Shown: piece after piece, positions 34,760 through 48,387 of the stretch
Numbering within the stretch: the stretch's first letter is position 1
How the letters are laid out: the number at the start of each line of letters is the position of its first letter
Assembly: GCF_008831285.2 (NCBI RefSeq)
Contig: NC_045142.1
Coordinates: 1,803,001-1,867,000 of the forward strand
DNA from: Nymphaea colorata
Taxonomy: Eukaryota; Streptophyta; Magnoliopsida; Nymphaeales; Nymphaeaceae
Reading direction: 5' to 3'
DNA: 64,000 bases
Made by a program: the position numbers and the translations under genes
Notes under the pieces: generated by a model
The model's database searches: none
What the model saw: only the letters and a program-made list of their open reading frames with translations
Told to the model about the DNA's origin: nothing

Positions 34760-37700
34760 TTATATTTCATAGAGGATTCCAACTTGCAGTAGCTTCTCCG
34801 GATGAATTCCTAGCATAGAAACTGTGGATCTGAAGTTCTTCTGCAGAAAACGGTAGACATAATTGATGATAATGCGATCGATGCACCCATTTTGCTTGCT
34901 TGACCTCAGGATTGTTCTTCCCATGACAAAAACTACATCATGAACTTTGGCAGACTCAAGTTTGGTAAGTTCATCATTACTGTCAATCTGTTCCTTGATT
35001 TTCTCCATGACTGAAGCTATGAATTTGTCATCTTCCATTCCAGGAACATCGGTGTATCCATACTGCACCAAGCATCTGTACATTCCATCAGGTCCCAGTT
35101 TTCCAACAAAATATCGTTCATCTGGAAGAACAGTTCGAATGGGCAGAGTTCTGATGGTAATTATCACTGTGATTCTGCGCAGAGCACCAACATTTTTGAC
35201 ATAATGCCTGACAATTGGTGGGATGCCATTGACAAGGTCTGTGAAGAATAAACAAACCCCAGGAACATAACAGGCTTGTACTTCAGAGATTAGCTGGCTG
35301 AGATCAGCTGGAGTCATCTTCCTTTTTGATTCATACTCATGCTTTTTGCTTCTTCCATACGTCCATGACAGCATGATTATGAGGAAGAACACAGAGATTG
35401 CAAATGGAACCCAACCACCTTGAGGAACTTTGTTGAGTAAAGATGTCATGTATGTTCCCTCTAGGGAGAAGAACACCATGAAGAAGACTGCAACAAGGAA
35501 GGCATTTGTGTGCCATATGGTAAGCATAACTACAGTCATTAAACAAGTTGTTATGAGCATCACCCATACAACGGCTACACCTGCAATGATAGGAACAATA
35601 GATTCTGTATTATCAAGGGGGATTCAAATACTTGTCAGTGTTATCTTGCAGCAATCGCCAGTAGGGTTAGCTCTCGGTTGATATTCTTACAATATTACAG
35701 TAGTAGTTATAAAGGCATGAAAGCCAGCATTAATCTATGTCTTTACATTTGACCAAGAGGAACAGGTTAGGCTGGTTTACCATATGCATTCCCAATCTCA
35801 GGACCGCCTTTGAAACCAGCAACAATGAGAATGCATGCCACCATGAGAAAATAGTTTACTTCTGGGGAATACACCTGGCCTTCATGGCTTTTTGAGGTGT
35901 GCAGCATTGTGACCCGGGGAAAGCAACCTAATGCCATTGACTGTCTTGTGATGGAGAAACTTGCAGAGATTAGTGACTGACTTGCAACAATGGCAGCCAG
36001 TGTGGCAATAACAAACATTGGCCAAAACACTGGATCAGGGATGGAGCTGTAAAACGAACTTCTTAGACTTTCTGGATGTTTTACCAAATATGCAGCCTGC
36101 CCTCCATATGTCAGTATTAGTGCAGGATATATGAAGGCTGAGAATGCAATCTGCAATTATTCAACAATGTCAAAAGCAGGACAACAAAGACATGCAAGAC
36201 ATGATTTTCCTCAAAAAATGAGAAAAAGCCATGCAAGCATATGATCGTTGCAGAAATAGTAGCTTCCGGCATGACCCTTCAGGATTGATGAAAGTTATGT
36301 CTTCATATTTTTATGGCTTTTGATGGTTAAGAAATTAAGGTTGATAGAGACCTAAACAGACTAGTTGGCTCTTACAGGCAACAATGGCCATCTCATTTGC
36401 ATGTAGCCCAAAATTAGCATTTGTGTTTCATTTCAAGTTTCAGGAAGACAGGCAAAGAGGAAACTGATGAAGCCATGGATTTAAACCTGAATGGATTTCT
36501 TGGTGAAGTGTCCCAGATCAGCAAACATGGCTTCTCCACCTGCAATGGAACAGGAAAAGCTGGTTTCACTATAGTAGGAGCAAATCCTGATTCTTCTTAA
36601 AGAAGAGTCTCTAGAAGATTATCACTAACTTCTCAGGACAAATAATGTTTAGCGGAATGGTATATAATATAAATTGGTCAAGCTAGATCCCAAAAGTGTA
36701 AACTGAGAGTATGAAGAAAAGTCAAGGTTCAATCAAGTAAAAAAGCTAAGAATCATGTTTTAATAGCGTGACTGGAACTTTCTCAGGGTCCTTGGACAGT
36801 AATTATGTTTAAGAGAGCTATTTCCTCATTCTATATCAGCATGAAAAGAATTGAGAGTTGGTAATAAATGAGCATACCTGTCATGCACAAAAAAACTGCT
36901 CCAAGAACTTCCCATCCATGCTTATGATTTCTGTCAAAGAAAACAAAAATATAGTGCGGGGAGAGTGCCTTGAAAATCGCAGGATAGAATTTGATGATGT
37001 TATAGACACCAATTGATGACGTGCATCCAAACCACAGAATCATGATCGGAGAGAAAGCAAAGCCAACTCTACTGCTGCCATAGCTTTGGAAAAGAAAAAG
37101 TACCAATAGAATTGCAATTGATATCAGAACCACATCCACTGCACCAAAACCAAAGGAAATTCCATTTAAGAAAGAAAGAAAACATAGAATGGGTAAATAT
37201 TAAAAGCTAAAACCGTGAAAGATTTTACTCACTTTGGTCAATCTTTGAGGATCTCTTCTGGATACCTTGGACAGCAGATAACACTGGATGGAGTAAAAAA
37301 ACAAAAGAATCATATTGGACAGCAGATATGCACGGGAATGTGCACAAAGATCCTGGTCTTGAATGCCAAGTCTACTAGAGAGCCATCAACCATGGATTAT
37401 AGTGACCCTTTTATGGACTTAATTCACCTCAGGTTGGAGTTGTTGGTTGTCTTGGCCATTTGTTTCCCTATCATCCAGTATTTCCTCATTACTCCTTAAA
37501 TTAATAATAAAAAACATGGAGTTGGAAGTTTGACAGGTCATTCAACTAAAACTTGCTTCAAGCAGAAACCCAATATACTTTAATAAAGGCTTGAAAGTTA
37601 AACTTGCATTAAGGGACGCTAGCTAGGATATCAGTGCCAATTGCCGAAGCTCAGGAAGAAAGCATGTCACGCTTCTGACCTCCACATTTATGTTAGTTGC

Positions 37701-39487
37701 ATCTCTATGTATGGACAAACATCAGCCTCTTCTTAAAAGAAATCATGAAAAATTATGAGGAATTATCATCCCATTAAAAGTGCAAAACTTGTAAAACTAG
37801 AAAGTTCAAATTTGCAAATATCTTTTGGATTCTGCTTCCGTGTGTTTCCTGCCAATATCTTGCCGACAAAAATTTGAGGAAAATTTCATTCTCTATGTAC
37901 TTTTCTGCTGATATTTGACACTTCTAGAAGTCATTTGTGCCGGATTCATCTGGACCCTGAGCAGCTCTGCTGGTCTCTTTCCTAGCTGAGCTTCTCAAAT
38001 TTTCTTGATGCATAATGTGGTGCTAGAACTTGGATTGTAAGCTGAGAGTCTAATAGTTTTTGTATACTTATCAGTGAACTCATTTCCATGTTGGTACAGT
38101 TAGTTACAGTTCGATTTTTGCCATTTCAAGACGTAATACTAGAATCCATCCCTTGGAACTTAACCTGAGATTGCAGGAGTTAGAGCTCCATCACCAATAA
38201 GCATGCAAGTTCCAAACAGAACAATAAAGATCACCAGTGCTTGAGCTCTCGGACTCTTCTCTAAGAACTGCTTTGTTCTGGACTGCAACGTGCTTCTTTG
38301 ACTGAAGAATCTCAAGTTGGTGTCTGATTCTAGCCTTGCATTCTGCTTGGTGATTCTTGTTTGCAAATTCACGTGCTGGCATATCAATGAATATAATGCA
38401 AATGTACCACCTAACCGAAGCAAATAATCAATTACTACTAGAAAAGAATTCTAAGGCTTGGTGCTACCATGTAAACTGCGCAAAGAAACATTTGCTCGAA
38501 AAAGGTGATGAATCAGAAGAATAAGATGCATAGAAGCTGTCACATGGATACTCCGTTCCTACTGCCTTTCCTTGTCCCCTTGACTAAAAATTTTATTAGA
38601 AACTTCACAACAAATGGCTGAATCACAGTATCTTCAGCCGTATCCATGTGACAGTTTAGAAGGTGGCATGAGCGCCTACAGCAAGGCTTACTCTTTACCT
38701 TCTCCATGGTCGTCAGCTTGCAGAACAATAAAAACATACTTGACTAAAGCAATAAGAGTTAAGGTCCAAAATATGAGGCTCAGAATTCCCAATATATCCT
38801 TCTCTTCAGGGTTTGAGAGATTAATAGAGCTAAAAACGTAGAGCGGTGATGTCCCAAGATCTCCATAGACAACTCCAAGAGATTGATAGGCAAACAGCAG
38901 TGTTTGCAGTACAGAGTAGTCCTGCAAAAATCACCAAAAACTCATTACCAACTTCTTCATATAATTGTAGTGTCTTTTCTAGTTTTTCTTCTCCGTTGTT
39001 ATTCATGGACACGTTCAATAAAATCTAATTGCTGCTCAGACATTTTCTTGCCTAGTTCCTGCAGAAAATCATAGTTGGAGGTACTTTTTTTTTTTTTTTA
39101 ATCTAAAACTACACATATGTTTATAATTTTTCGTTTTTATCTTCTCTTTACATATAAAAGGTTGCTTCCTTCAAATAAGTTGGAACAAAAGCACCTTCTT
39201 CTTTAGTAAAGAAACAATGAAAAACACAATACCATTTAGAATTATGTTGATCTTATCTGCAACTGTTACTTTTTGAATGAATTTGACAGGATTCTCAAGA
39301 TGCTATAAATAAATACTGCAGTTTTAGTGAACCAACAACTTTATGGAGAATCCACCTGTGGCTCTCGAGGCTTTTCCTTGTAGTAGCGAGTGAAGCTAGG
39401 CATCCTCCTCCCACTAAACTCGCTGCTGCCCTTAACCTCCACCTCCGTAGACTCAATGTGATCGATACGGTCGTCTTCGGCCTCCAT
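34760..39487 (-). CDS. KUP/HAK/KT potassium transporter
   Basis: A plasma- or endomembrane K+ transporter, probably H+-coupled as known for this family. On the minus strand the exons are 39487-39356, 38921-38699, 38410-38165, 37283-37233, 37138-36878, 36539-36487, 36150-35781 and 35580-34760. They join in frame to 718 residues, typical for the family. The signature [13 protein letters not shown] is at about 60-72, [11 protein letters not shown] at 117-127, [17 protein letters not shown] follows, and then [10 protein letters not shown] and the conserved [13 protein letters not shown] region. About 12 membrane segments are expected between residues 50 and 520, followed by a long cytosolic C-terminal domain ending VGILYEI. 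All visible motifs are intact. A 5' UTR intron is likely (see 41379). I cannot place it in a numbered HAK/KUP clade by eye. Confidence 0.92.
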
Positions 39488-41378
39488 CTTTTCTATATAT
39501 CGAGCTACGCAATAGAAATTTCAGAAAATTTAGCAAATCAGTTGCGAAGAAATTATTTCACTGTAACCTGTACAAAACTAAATAATTTCTAAAAGGCTCA
39601 CGTAGAGCGGGGGAACTATGCTGGGACTGAGCTGTTTGTGCTCATTCACGTAAAAAAGAACCCAAGGTTTCTTTTCTTTTCCAAACAAGAAAATTAAAAT
39701 TTAAAAACTCTTGTCCACTTGTCCACTTGTCCAAGACATCTAAATCAACGCACCGCACTGTGGGATTTTTTTAATATATGAACGAATCTAACCGAAGGAT
39801 GCAATCTACATGTCAAAAAGACTTAATAATGGATATACCATATGTAATTTTTCATGAATATACAATTATTTTTTGATGAATATATAAATTGGAGCTTCGT
39901 TGTAACTAATAGACCATGTCTTTATGGGTGAACGGTGCCACTGGATGTGGGCTGATGCCCCATGTCTCTCTCTAGCCTTCAACTTAAGTGTCATTTACTA
40001 CTGTTTGCAGCTTAGGGAACAACTGCAATTGAATCGGTGACACATAATGAATGAGAATACCAGTTTGCTCAACTGTGCCCCTTGAGCAATACACTATCTC
40101 TTTTTGGCTCATAAAAACTAAAAAACTAAAATATATGTAATGATCAGCACAATATATTTGTTTGTAAGTTTTTGGGTATAAAGAGAACTCATCCAAATGG
40201 TTAGATTTGTTATTGTAGATAGATCGAAATTATGGTCTATGGATGCGCCAGGCAGGCTGGGCATTGGGCCGGATCAGGGCTGGGAACCATAATGCTAGAG
40301 AAAGTTGGGTTCGGGCTGGCATGAAGCCCTTGTCGGTGGCTCAAGCTTAGCCCGCTTAGTTATCGGGTCGGACTCAACTGTTAACTTTATACTCGTCGGG
40401 TACTCAGTTCGATGCGTACATTTCATATTTTAATTTTAGAATCCTTTATTGACGTGCCAAGAGTTTGTAAGGGTTTGGCAACACATGAAGAGTTTTTAAG
40501 AGTGCCATCACATAAAAAGTTTCTAAGGAAGTTATTAGTGATACACCAAAGGTTTTTAATTGAGCCCATGGCTGGTGTCATATGTCGGTGAATATATATA
40601 TTGGGTCGAGTCGGGCCCTCAATACATGAATGAGTCAAGCCAGCCTGGCCCCGTAATTTTTTTTTTTTTTTAAATTAGGTCGGCTCAAGTGTCAAATAAC
40701 CAGCCTAAGCTTGGCTCATCACAGACCGGGTACTCAACCGTCCATCGGGTTCTGGACCACTTATCCACCTTTCATGCAGTGCAACATTTTAAGGTGGTTT
40801 CTCTTATTAGACATCGGATAAAATTGGAACCAAACATTTCAAGTTGGTGGCTCAAAATCTTTCCAATTTTTTTGGCTAATCCATGAAATTGCCTCAACGA
40901 CCGTGTGGGTGAGGTAAAAATTTTCCCACCTTGTGGCGCAGTAAAACTTCTTGACCGCACAAGAAAAAACAAAGGCAAAACCAAAAACTGGTAAAATTTA
41001 TAAGCTAAGAAGGCCATGAGTTAACAACTCTCTTCTGAAATACACCAAGTAAAAAGCACACACAATCTTTGATATAATAAATATTTTACCCAATATCACG
41101 AACAAAAGTCACATCACGAGGACAAAATTTTCTCTTTCTTATAGGCAAACTAAAATAGCAAATAATGACAAAGTTTTCACTGAAACCAGATTTAAATAAC
41201 ATAATCAACACTACGTAACACAACACAAAAATAAAATAGGTAATTATGCTGCATAAAAAAATCAACAATATGAATGAAACACCAATAATCAGCCAAAAAA
41301 ACAAAATAAACCCCATAAAATTGAATTAAAATGGAAAAATGAAGAAAAAAAAACAGTGAGACTTGAGGACATATGTAC
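39488..41378 (-). other. Probable 5' UTR intron of the potassium-transporter gene
   Basis: On the minus strand a donor GACAG then GTACAT lies at 41379/41378 and an acceptor ATTGCGTAG at 39505, leaving 17 nt of leader before the ATG. The intron of about 1.87 kb contains GC-biased repeat DNA at 40241-40745 and otherwise AT-rich sequence without genes. The splice is inferred from consensus only. Confidence 0.45.
40241..40745. repeat. GGGCC/CGGGT-rich MITE-like repeat
   Basis: Motifs such as GGCTGGGCATTGGGCCGG on the left and AGCCTAAGCTTGGCTC and CCGGGTACTC on the right resemble the GC-rich subterminal sequence of the element at 11755-12081. I could not pair its ends or find an 8-bp duplication, so it may be a degraded hAT-type MITE. 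Confidence 0.45.
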
Positions 41379-41580
41379 CTGTCGGCCGGGCTCCTAGTCT
41401 GAGTTTGAGAGAGAGAGAGAGGAGTTATAACGAGGTGCGGTTACACTGCCGTGACTGCAGAAGGAGAACTCGTGAGCTTTGATAAAAGAGGAAGGCACAA
41501 TTCTCGTGACCGCTTTGTTGGAACTTGCAGATAATTGGCAAGCACGGTGCAAAAGTATTACTTTATTATATATATGAAAT
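41379..41580 (-). promoter_or_regulatory. Probable first exon and TATA region of the potassium-transporter gene
   Basis: A non-coding first exon would end at 41379. It contains a GA-repeat on the plus strand at about 41406-41422 (CT on the transcribed strand). A TATATATAATAA-like element lies on the minus strand at about 41565-41577, which would place the transcription start near 41540. This is an inference from spacing. Confidence 0.4.
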
Positions 41581-42533
41581 TGAGGTCAAAATAGGATTGT
41601 TTCTTAATATTGCCAACTTGAACACGGATAAACATGTATTAAGAAGGATCAGATAAATTAAGACGAGAAAGAAAAGAAGTAGCTTAGGACCTTTAGGTAT
41701 GTACCAATCGATATATCTCTGTGTGTTTGTTTCTGCGTGACTTTATACTTTTAATTGATGCATATATATTACTTTTGTTTATGTGCGTTCATATGTATGT
41801 ACAATATTATATTATATATATTGGTATATAGTATATGTAAGGTTATACCAATTTATACTCTATAAGATACAAGAAAATTGTAAAACTCAATTTTGTAATT
41901 CTTACATAAGAAAATCATGTTTTACTACGTTTATTATATAAAAATATTGTAGCATTAAAGTGGATGTTTGTCATTTGACCATTATATATTTCTGCTTTTT
42001 CGAGCGACCATCTTGAGATTTTATTCTCTGGAATTAGAAACATTTTGGCATTTTTCCTTGACGATATCAGAAAAAAATTAACGGAGAATACATTCATCGG
42101 TTCCGTCAAAAAATTAAGTTCCTGGCTTCGTTGGTGTCGTCGTCTCGTCGAGCAACTTACCCACGAATGATACGTCGACATGAAATTGAAGATCGAGAGT
42201 TTGGGATCGATCCAAAGTGGGTGTTGCGTTGTTCGATGAGTGCAGAAACTGTTAGCAGTTCAATCTTTCAGATTTTGGCCCATCTTCTGACTGACGCTTA
42301 CCTTTTGTGGACGGCTTGACTGCAGGAACACGGTATGGCTCGTTTCTTTTGCAGCTGCAAGGCAACTTCTTTACGATTTTGTGGCTGGAACTTCGCTGGT
42401 TGAGGAATAGTTGGGGAACTAAAGGAGTTTCAGAGAGAGCGAGGGCTGACCAGATGACGGTTCAAAGTCTACAAGAAAAAGCTGAATCCTGTAACGTGTC
42501 CCTTTGTTTAAGTCTCTCTCTCTCTCTCTCTCT

Positions 42534-42612
<79 letters not shown>

Positions 42613-43362
42613 AAATTATCCAGGTCATCCACATTTTCAAGTTGGTTGTATGGTTGAAAAAAAAAGGAATGAGAAAAAAGAAATATGGTATTTTGGTCAA
42701 TGCATTAAATAACTATTTTTTTTTTCTCATTGTTTTTCTGTCTACCTTCCATCTTGAAAGATAAAGATAGAGCGAAGATGATTATATACATAAATATATA
42801 GAGAGAGAGAGCCAACTTGCCTGCAGGCCCCTAGGGGGAGAGAGCATATGTTGACCAAGCATAATAAAATTTTATATCATTCACAATTAATAAAATTAAC
42901 CAAGCAAGCACGTTCTTAACAAAAGTGCCTTCATTGAATTTTGTCATATGTAACTTTAAAATAAGAAGAGAGAGAGAGATGGGGGTGTCACTTAAATACG
43001 TGAACATGCTTAGTGGGATTTCTATGTCCGAGCACATGCATGTAGCTCATTTATATGGTCACTACATGCCTGCTTGCTTCCCAAATCGTTTAATATCTAA
43101 GATTTACGTTTTTATTCAATGCTAGAGATAATGATCATGCAAGTTAATGCTTATGATTGGGAGCCACAATTGCTACGCATGGACGGAGACTATTAGATCA
43201 AAGCGAAGCAACATTGGATCGCTTGAGTGAAGATACGCTTCCACTTCTTTGCCAATTTTCACACAACCAACGCATTGGAAGCAACGGAGCCACATAACAT
43301 TGTAGGTTAACTCTTCCATGCCAATTCTGCAACCAACTCATCGAATTGGAGTAGCACATGTC
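41581..43362. other. Gene-free stretch with microsatellites
   Basis: Holds a CT tract at about 42511-42534 fused to a (TA)n tract at 42537-42610. A GA tract is near 42800-42810. No gene is supported. Confidence 0.4.
42511..42610. repeat. Compound (CT)n-(TA)n microsatellite
   Basis: About 12 CT units followed by TTTA and about 37 TA units. Confidence 0.95.
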
Positions 43363-43826
43363 ACCCTCCTGCCCCAACCCCAGACACTCTAAGATCCTTT
43401 TTCAAACCTGCTCCATCTCGCGAGTCAAGAGATAGATAAATAGACACATCCCATTGCACTGATCGGGGGCGCTCGTAGTGACTGAGGGGGTCGGAGACCA
43501 AGAAGTGAGTTATTTATACCAAGCATTCTTCTTATGGCTAGATCCAATCTCCTGGACCCCGCGGAAAAAGAATTTCACATTCTTCCTTTCTTTTTCAGGA
43601 AAGGAAGATTAGGGAAATCCTATTGAGTTCTACTTTCTCCAAACCTCTGAGAAAAGCATGAAAAAAAGGCTCCAATGGTACGATCTCTCTATCACCCCTT
43701 TCATTTTGGGGTGATCTCGTAGTTCTTGGTATGTGAAGATGCATTGTTAGGTGCTCCATTTTCCCCATTGAGACCGAAACCTAAACATGTGCTCGAGAGA
43801 TAGATAGCTATCTACACACTGATAAG
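43363..43826 (-). other. Nuclear insert of plastid DNA (trnI-GAU intron, ycf68)
   Basis: On the minus strand the segment reads like plastid inverted-repeat DNA from the trnI-GAU group II intron that carries the ycf68 frame. Recognisable pieces are GGGAAAATGGAGCACCTAAC, the part encoding EPFFHAF followed by GLEKVELNRISLI, and further on CGCGGGGTCCAGGAGATTGG. The plastid-like match stops at about 43826 (GATAAG) and starts at about 43363 (ACCCTCCTG). Differences from the plastid sequence I remember include small indels and a broken ycf68 frame, as expected for a nuclear copy drifting without constraint. A route through mitochondrial DNA cannot be excluded. Confidence 0.8.
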
Positions 43827-46702
43827 TAACCACAGCACATTCATGATATGGCCAGGCCAATTGATCAGTGTTCTTCAAATTGGAAATCCAATGAATTAAT
43901 GGCTAATTCACTGATTCAGTTATCTTCAAAATGATAAAAGAAAGTTCTCATTACGGTTGGTGCGATTGATGGGATGGGGGTTGGTGGACGGTCAGTTTGT
44001 ATTTCGAATTTTCAGGATATCAACTTTCTGTGCTGCAAAAGTGGGGCCACCAACACACAAGTTGAAGTGCGGTGAGGGCAGCACAGGTGTCCGAGGCACC
44101 GAAAGGATTGACTATATCTTAAGAGGATGCGGAGTTGGGTGGAAGCTTCAACCTTCAGTTGAATAGTAGATCTCCCCTGCGCACCCAGAAAAGACAAACA
44201 ATAAAAATTTAAAAACATGCAACCTTTAAAATTATTAAAAAATTAATATATAACGTATGAGCTGAATCAAATTTGCCATTACTTCAAATCTAAACGGTCG
44301 ATTCAGATCAATTTAAATTACTTTGATCTTAAAATGATAGGCAACTGACTTACAGTGTGCCAAGTATAGGACCACAGACAACCAATCACTTCTTCCTTTC
44401 CCACATGTTCCCCTACTACTTAAGTTAATGCCATTATACACCAACTTGGCAAGTGTTGGCTCTGCCAACTCAAAGTGACAAGTTGGTATTAATGAGGCCC
44501 CAGAGGATACTGTTAACTTTGAGAGCTCCCCATATGATAAAGACTTAAATGAACTAACGTATGCAAAGAAAAGAGGGCCCCAAGTTTATTATTAATCACT
44601 TGGGTCAATTCCTTCTTTATATATAATTATATGGCCCCCACATATAAGTAGTTTCCACCACTAAAATGATCAAATTGAAATACAAGTGGTTCACCTTTTC
44701 ATGAAAAAATGAATCCAGTTATGAAACCCATGAGGGTAGCAGTAAACTGCTGCAACAATGTTCTTTCATTAACTTGAACTAATTTATGATTCAAGGTTAT
44801 TGCTTTTATGTGCCATTGATTTTTATATAGTACTGCTCTCCTTGCATTCAATATAAATGACCAAAGAGCTCCAGCTCCATTTACATGTCTGGGGACTAGG
44901 TTCAGATATTTCTAATTTGAACGAGGTCGAGAATTCGATGCTGATCGAAAGAGCCTCTCTTAGCATACTACATAAGCATGCATGCAATTGACCGCCAAAT
45001 TGATTAATAGATGAACAACCTTTCACATGTACACACATGAAATGGATATATATATACTATATAAAAGCCTTAACTATGATTGGTTTTCGTTTTTCTTTGT
45101 TAGTTGATCGAGTAAGATTAAAGGGAATATGAACTAAATGAAATCCTTGAGAAAGTAGCGCTAAAACCCTTACGAGATCTCCTTGACCCGAAGAGATACG
45201 TTTTGCTTCATCCAGTGTAAGTTTGCTTGCAGCGCTCTGATCATTTCTAAATTAGCACTCTTCTCTATTTAAGAAATATTGAGTATTTTTCCTTTGGCAA
45301 CTATTACATCAATCTAGCATTGCAGATCTCCATGTATTTGCTCAAATTATTCGATGGCGGTTAATTATTTGAAGAAAAATATTCATGGCCTTGAATTATA
45401 CTCAAGGCTACATGATAAAATCAAAATTTCATTACATATCTTTTAGTTAATTACGTTGCAATTGTGCTTGAATCTTACCTTTCCCTTTTATCTTACGAGA
45501 TGGATAAACTTTTGAGATACTATTGTATGACGGATGAAAACATGAAACATGTTGACATGAGCAACGTCCGGTTTTCATAAACTTGAATCGTTTGATAATT
45601 TTTTTTTGCTCAACAAATAGATCAATTTGAGAGTACCCTTTATCAAATTAAGTTAAGCAAAGTCTGTCTGCATATATATTATGGATTCCAAACATTAATA
45701 ATCTGTATGTGAATGAGTCGAATTCCTTACCCCTCGGCCAACTGGTGAACCATTTTTGAAGAAATTTGCAAGAAGTTCGGCTATCACGTAATTGACCAAA
45801 AATGCTAATCACATGGAATCTAGGACACCAAAAAACATCACTCTTCCAATAACATGTTCTAGAATGATAATTCTTGTTTGTAGTTTCTTTTCATTCTTTA
45901 ATCTGATTGGAATTCCTTGCGGCTATGATATTAATCATCACAAAATCGTGTTACGCTAATCCATGCATATCCAATCAAATTATCAAAACCATTTGCGCGT
46001 ATCTACTCATGGAATCTGAGACAATAACTAGATATGTCATAGCAACTGAATAAAATTTGATTTATATCGCTCTATCTGAACTCTGTGAAATTCAAATATG
46101 TAAGAACAGCACTACATAAATATTCTAAAAGAAAGAATTTATCAAGCACATTAATGGCAATCAAATCAGGTGAAGATAGGAATAATGATGTTCTAGCACA
46201 AAAGATCATACAAAACTACACTGGAATCTCATTCTTAGGCAACTATGCATCATCATGGAAGTTCAAACATAAAAAAGTTAAAAAACTAAATCTAAATAAC
46301 ACTATCTTTTACGAAGTATCAGTTAGGGAAAAAGTTAATTAATTTTTTGGGTTGGGCATAAGACTATGGAAAGAACCAATCAGTTGCTTGGTCGCTCTTT
46401 AAAGTTTTAGGATTCCTCTTTGCCAACTTTCAGTTAAGATCATATAAATGCAGTGGTTCTAATTCTGTTGAGTTATCATAATTGAAAAAAAAAAATGCTG
46501 GTTGAAGATTTTATGTATGTAGAATGGAGTGATTCGCATGCATCGTTTAATTAAAGGCATCAATACTTTGTTAAGAGTCAAAGAATCGCTTTGATTCCCA
46601 TGTCCATTCAATCTTTCAGTTCACATTCTTGATTCAAAAAATTTCAATTTCCATCTTATCATGATATCCATATCATATTATAGTGAACAAGAATATTGAA
46701 GG

Positions 46703-46738
<36 letters not shown>

Positions 46739-47118
46739 AAACGTTAGTGTAGAAGAAACCTTCGATTTATAAACTGTATGGAAATAATATCCGCAAGGTG
46801 AAAATATAATAGCATAAGAAACATATCTCAAATAAACCAAGATAAAGTTGGAAAATGATGAAATACCCTACGAACATAAATTGAAAAAATGAATGGAGTT
46901 AAAGAGCAGGTTGCTTCTACATATCAAATCATGCCAAAGTTCAATGCAGAACCTTGAAATCATCATGCCATCCCCACAGTGCACAGATTCTCCCCAACCA
47001 CCGCAACCGGCCCCCCCCACCCTCTTCATTTGATAATCCCATCTTTAAATTATGGGATACAAGCCGCCATTGCCAAAATTACACCATATGAGTCCACAGG
47101 ATTCTCTGGTACATAACA

Positions 47119-47122
<4 letters not shown>
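43827..47122. other. Gene-free stretch
   Basis: No supported gene. The plus-strand frame 46085-46342 (85 codons, lysine-rich) has no recognised domain or upstream exon. A (GA)n tract of about 28 bp lies at 46708-46735. Confidence 0.4.

Positions 47123-47212
<90 letters not shown>
47123..47212. repeat. Compound (TA)n-(GT)n microsatellite
   Basis: About 30 TA units pass directly into about 15 GT units. Confidence 0.95.
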
Positions 47213-47215
<3 letters not shown>

Positions 47216-48356
47216 GCACCAATATCGTCTTTTTCTTTGCGTTATGAAGTCTGTGGAGATACTGCACTACAATGAACTGTCATTTTGGACGATGGTTTGA
47301 TAAGTTACTTGCAGTAGAAAGAGGAAGAGGAAAAGGGCAAGGAACTGTGTGATGCCAAGGGATAGAAGCTTCGGTTTTAAGGGACGTTTGATGCAGCAGA
47401 GCCGCACAGACTTCATTGATGGGAGGAAGGGGACATCCATCGACAAGTATGCAAGTTCTGCACTATCAATATACAGTGGAGAACAATGAACCGAACATGA
47501 AATAACAGTACTAGATACAGCTCACCCGCTAGGTACCATCTCAGAGATTTTACCTAACCCATTAAAATAACAGTGACGGACAGAAATTACCACGAGTCAT
47601 CTTCTAGCATGACCACCATTTTCTTTCTGTGTCATCAAATCGAATGCGATAGTTGTCGACATAAACAGCAGCAGAGATTATCGTAGAGCTACCAAGATGA
47701 TGCAACAAGGCCAGAAGAGACTTTTACCGAATTTAATGCAGAGATTTTAACTTTTTACCACGAATTACGGCCTCGTTTGCAAGTTGGTCGTCTTCCTCCT
47801 TCGAGTATCTAGCGGCACAAGGAGGTAAAAAGTCAGAAATCGTGTAATTGGCCGGTTTTTAAAGCAATGATCGGGTTGAGAATAATTGTTTACTGTTACA
47901 GTTCAGAAAACCTATCAAATCAAGAAAGCAAAGCAAAGGAAAAAGAATTAAACCATCGATGTGAAAGCATGCGTTCAAAAGCAGCTGCAATCGAGCGACC
48001 ACTTACGGTGGGGTTCAGAGGGAGAGAGGCCCATACTCATTTGCCAGAGCAGCGGCACAGCTGCTGCCGCTGCTGCTGCCTTGTGGTCATATTCAGGCAC
48101 AAAATACTAAAAGCAAGCACCGTTGAGACTTCCATGGCACCCGTCCGTCCATCTATCCGACGACCCATCCATCCATCCGTCCGTCATCCATACATCTAAT
48201 CTGTGCCCACTCGCCCATCCATTCAGTCATTTCCAAAGGGCTCCCCTCAAAGATGAGATAACCACTTCCATTAATGGAAACATGAACAGGTTCTTTCTGT
48301 CTTGTCAGAGCCCTACTATTCTTGTTTTTATTCAACCTCTCTCTCTCCTCTCTCTT

Positions 48357-48387
<31 letters not shown>

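Noticed and set aside
47079-47267. Frame with alternating His-Thr and Tyr-Ile runs
   Set aside because: This is only the translation of a compound TA/GT microsatellite. The same applies to similar frames at 498-722, 32743-32958, 42307-42657, 56375-56650 and 59805-60123.
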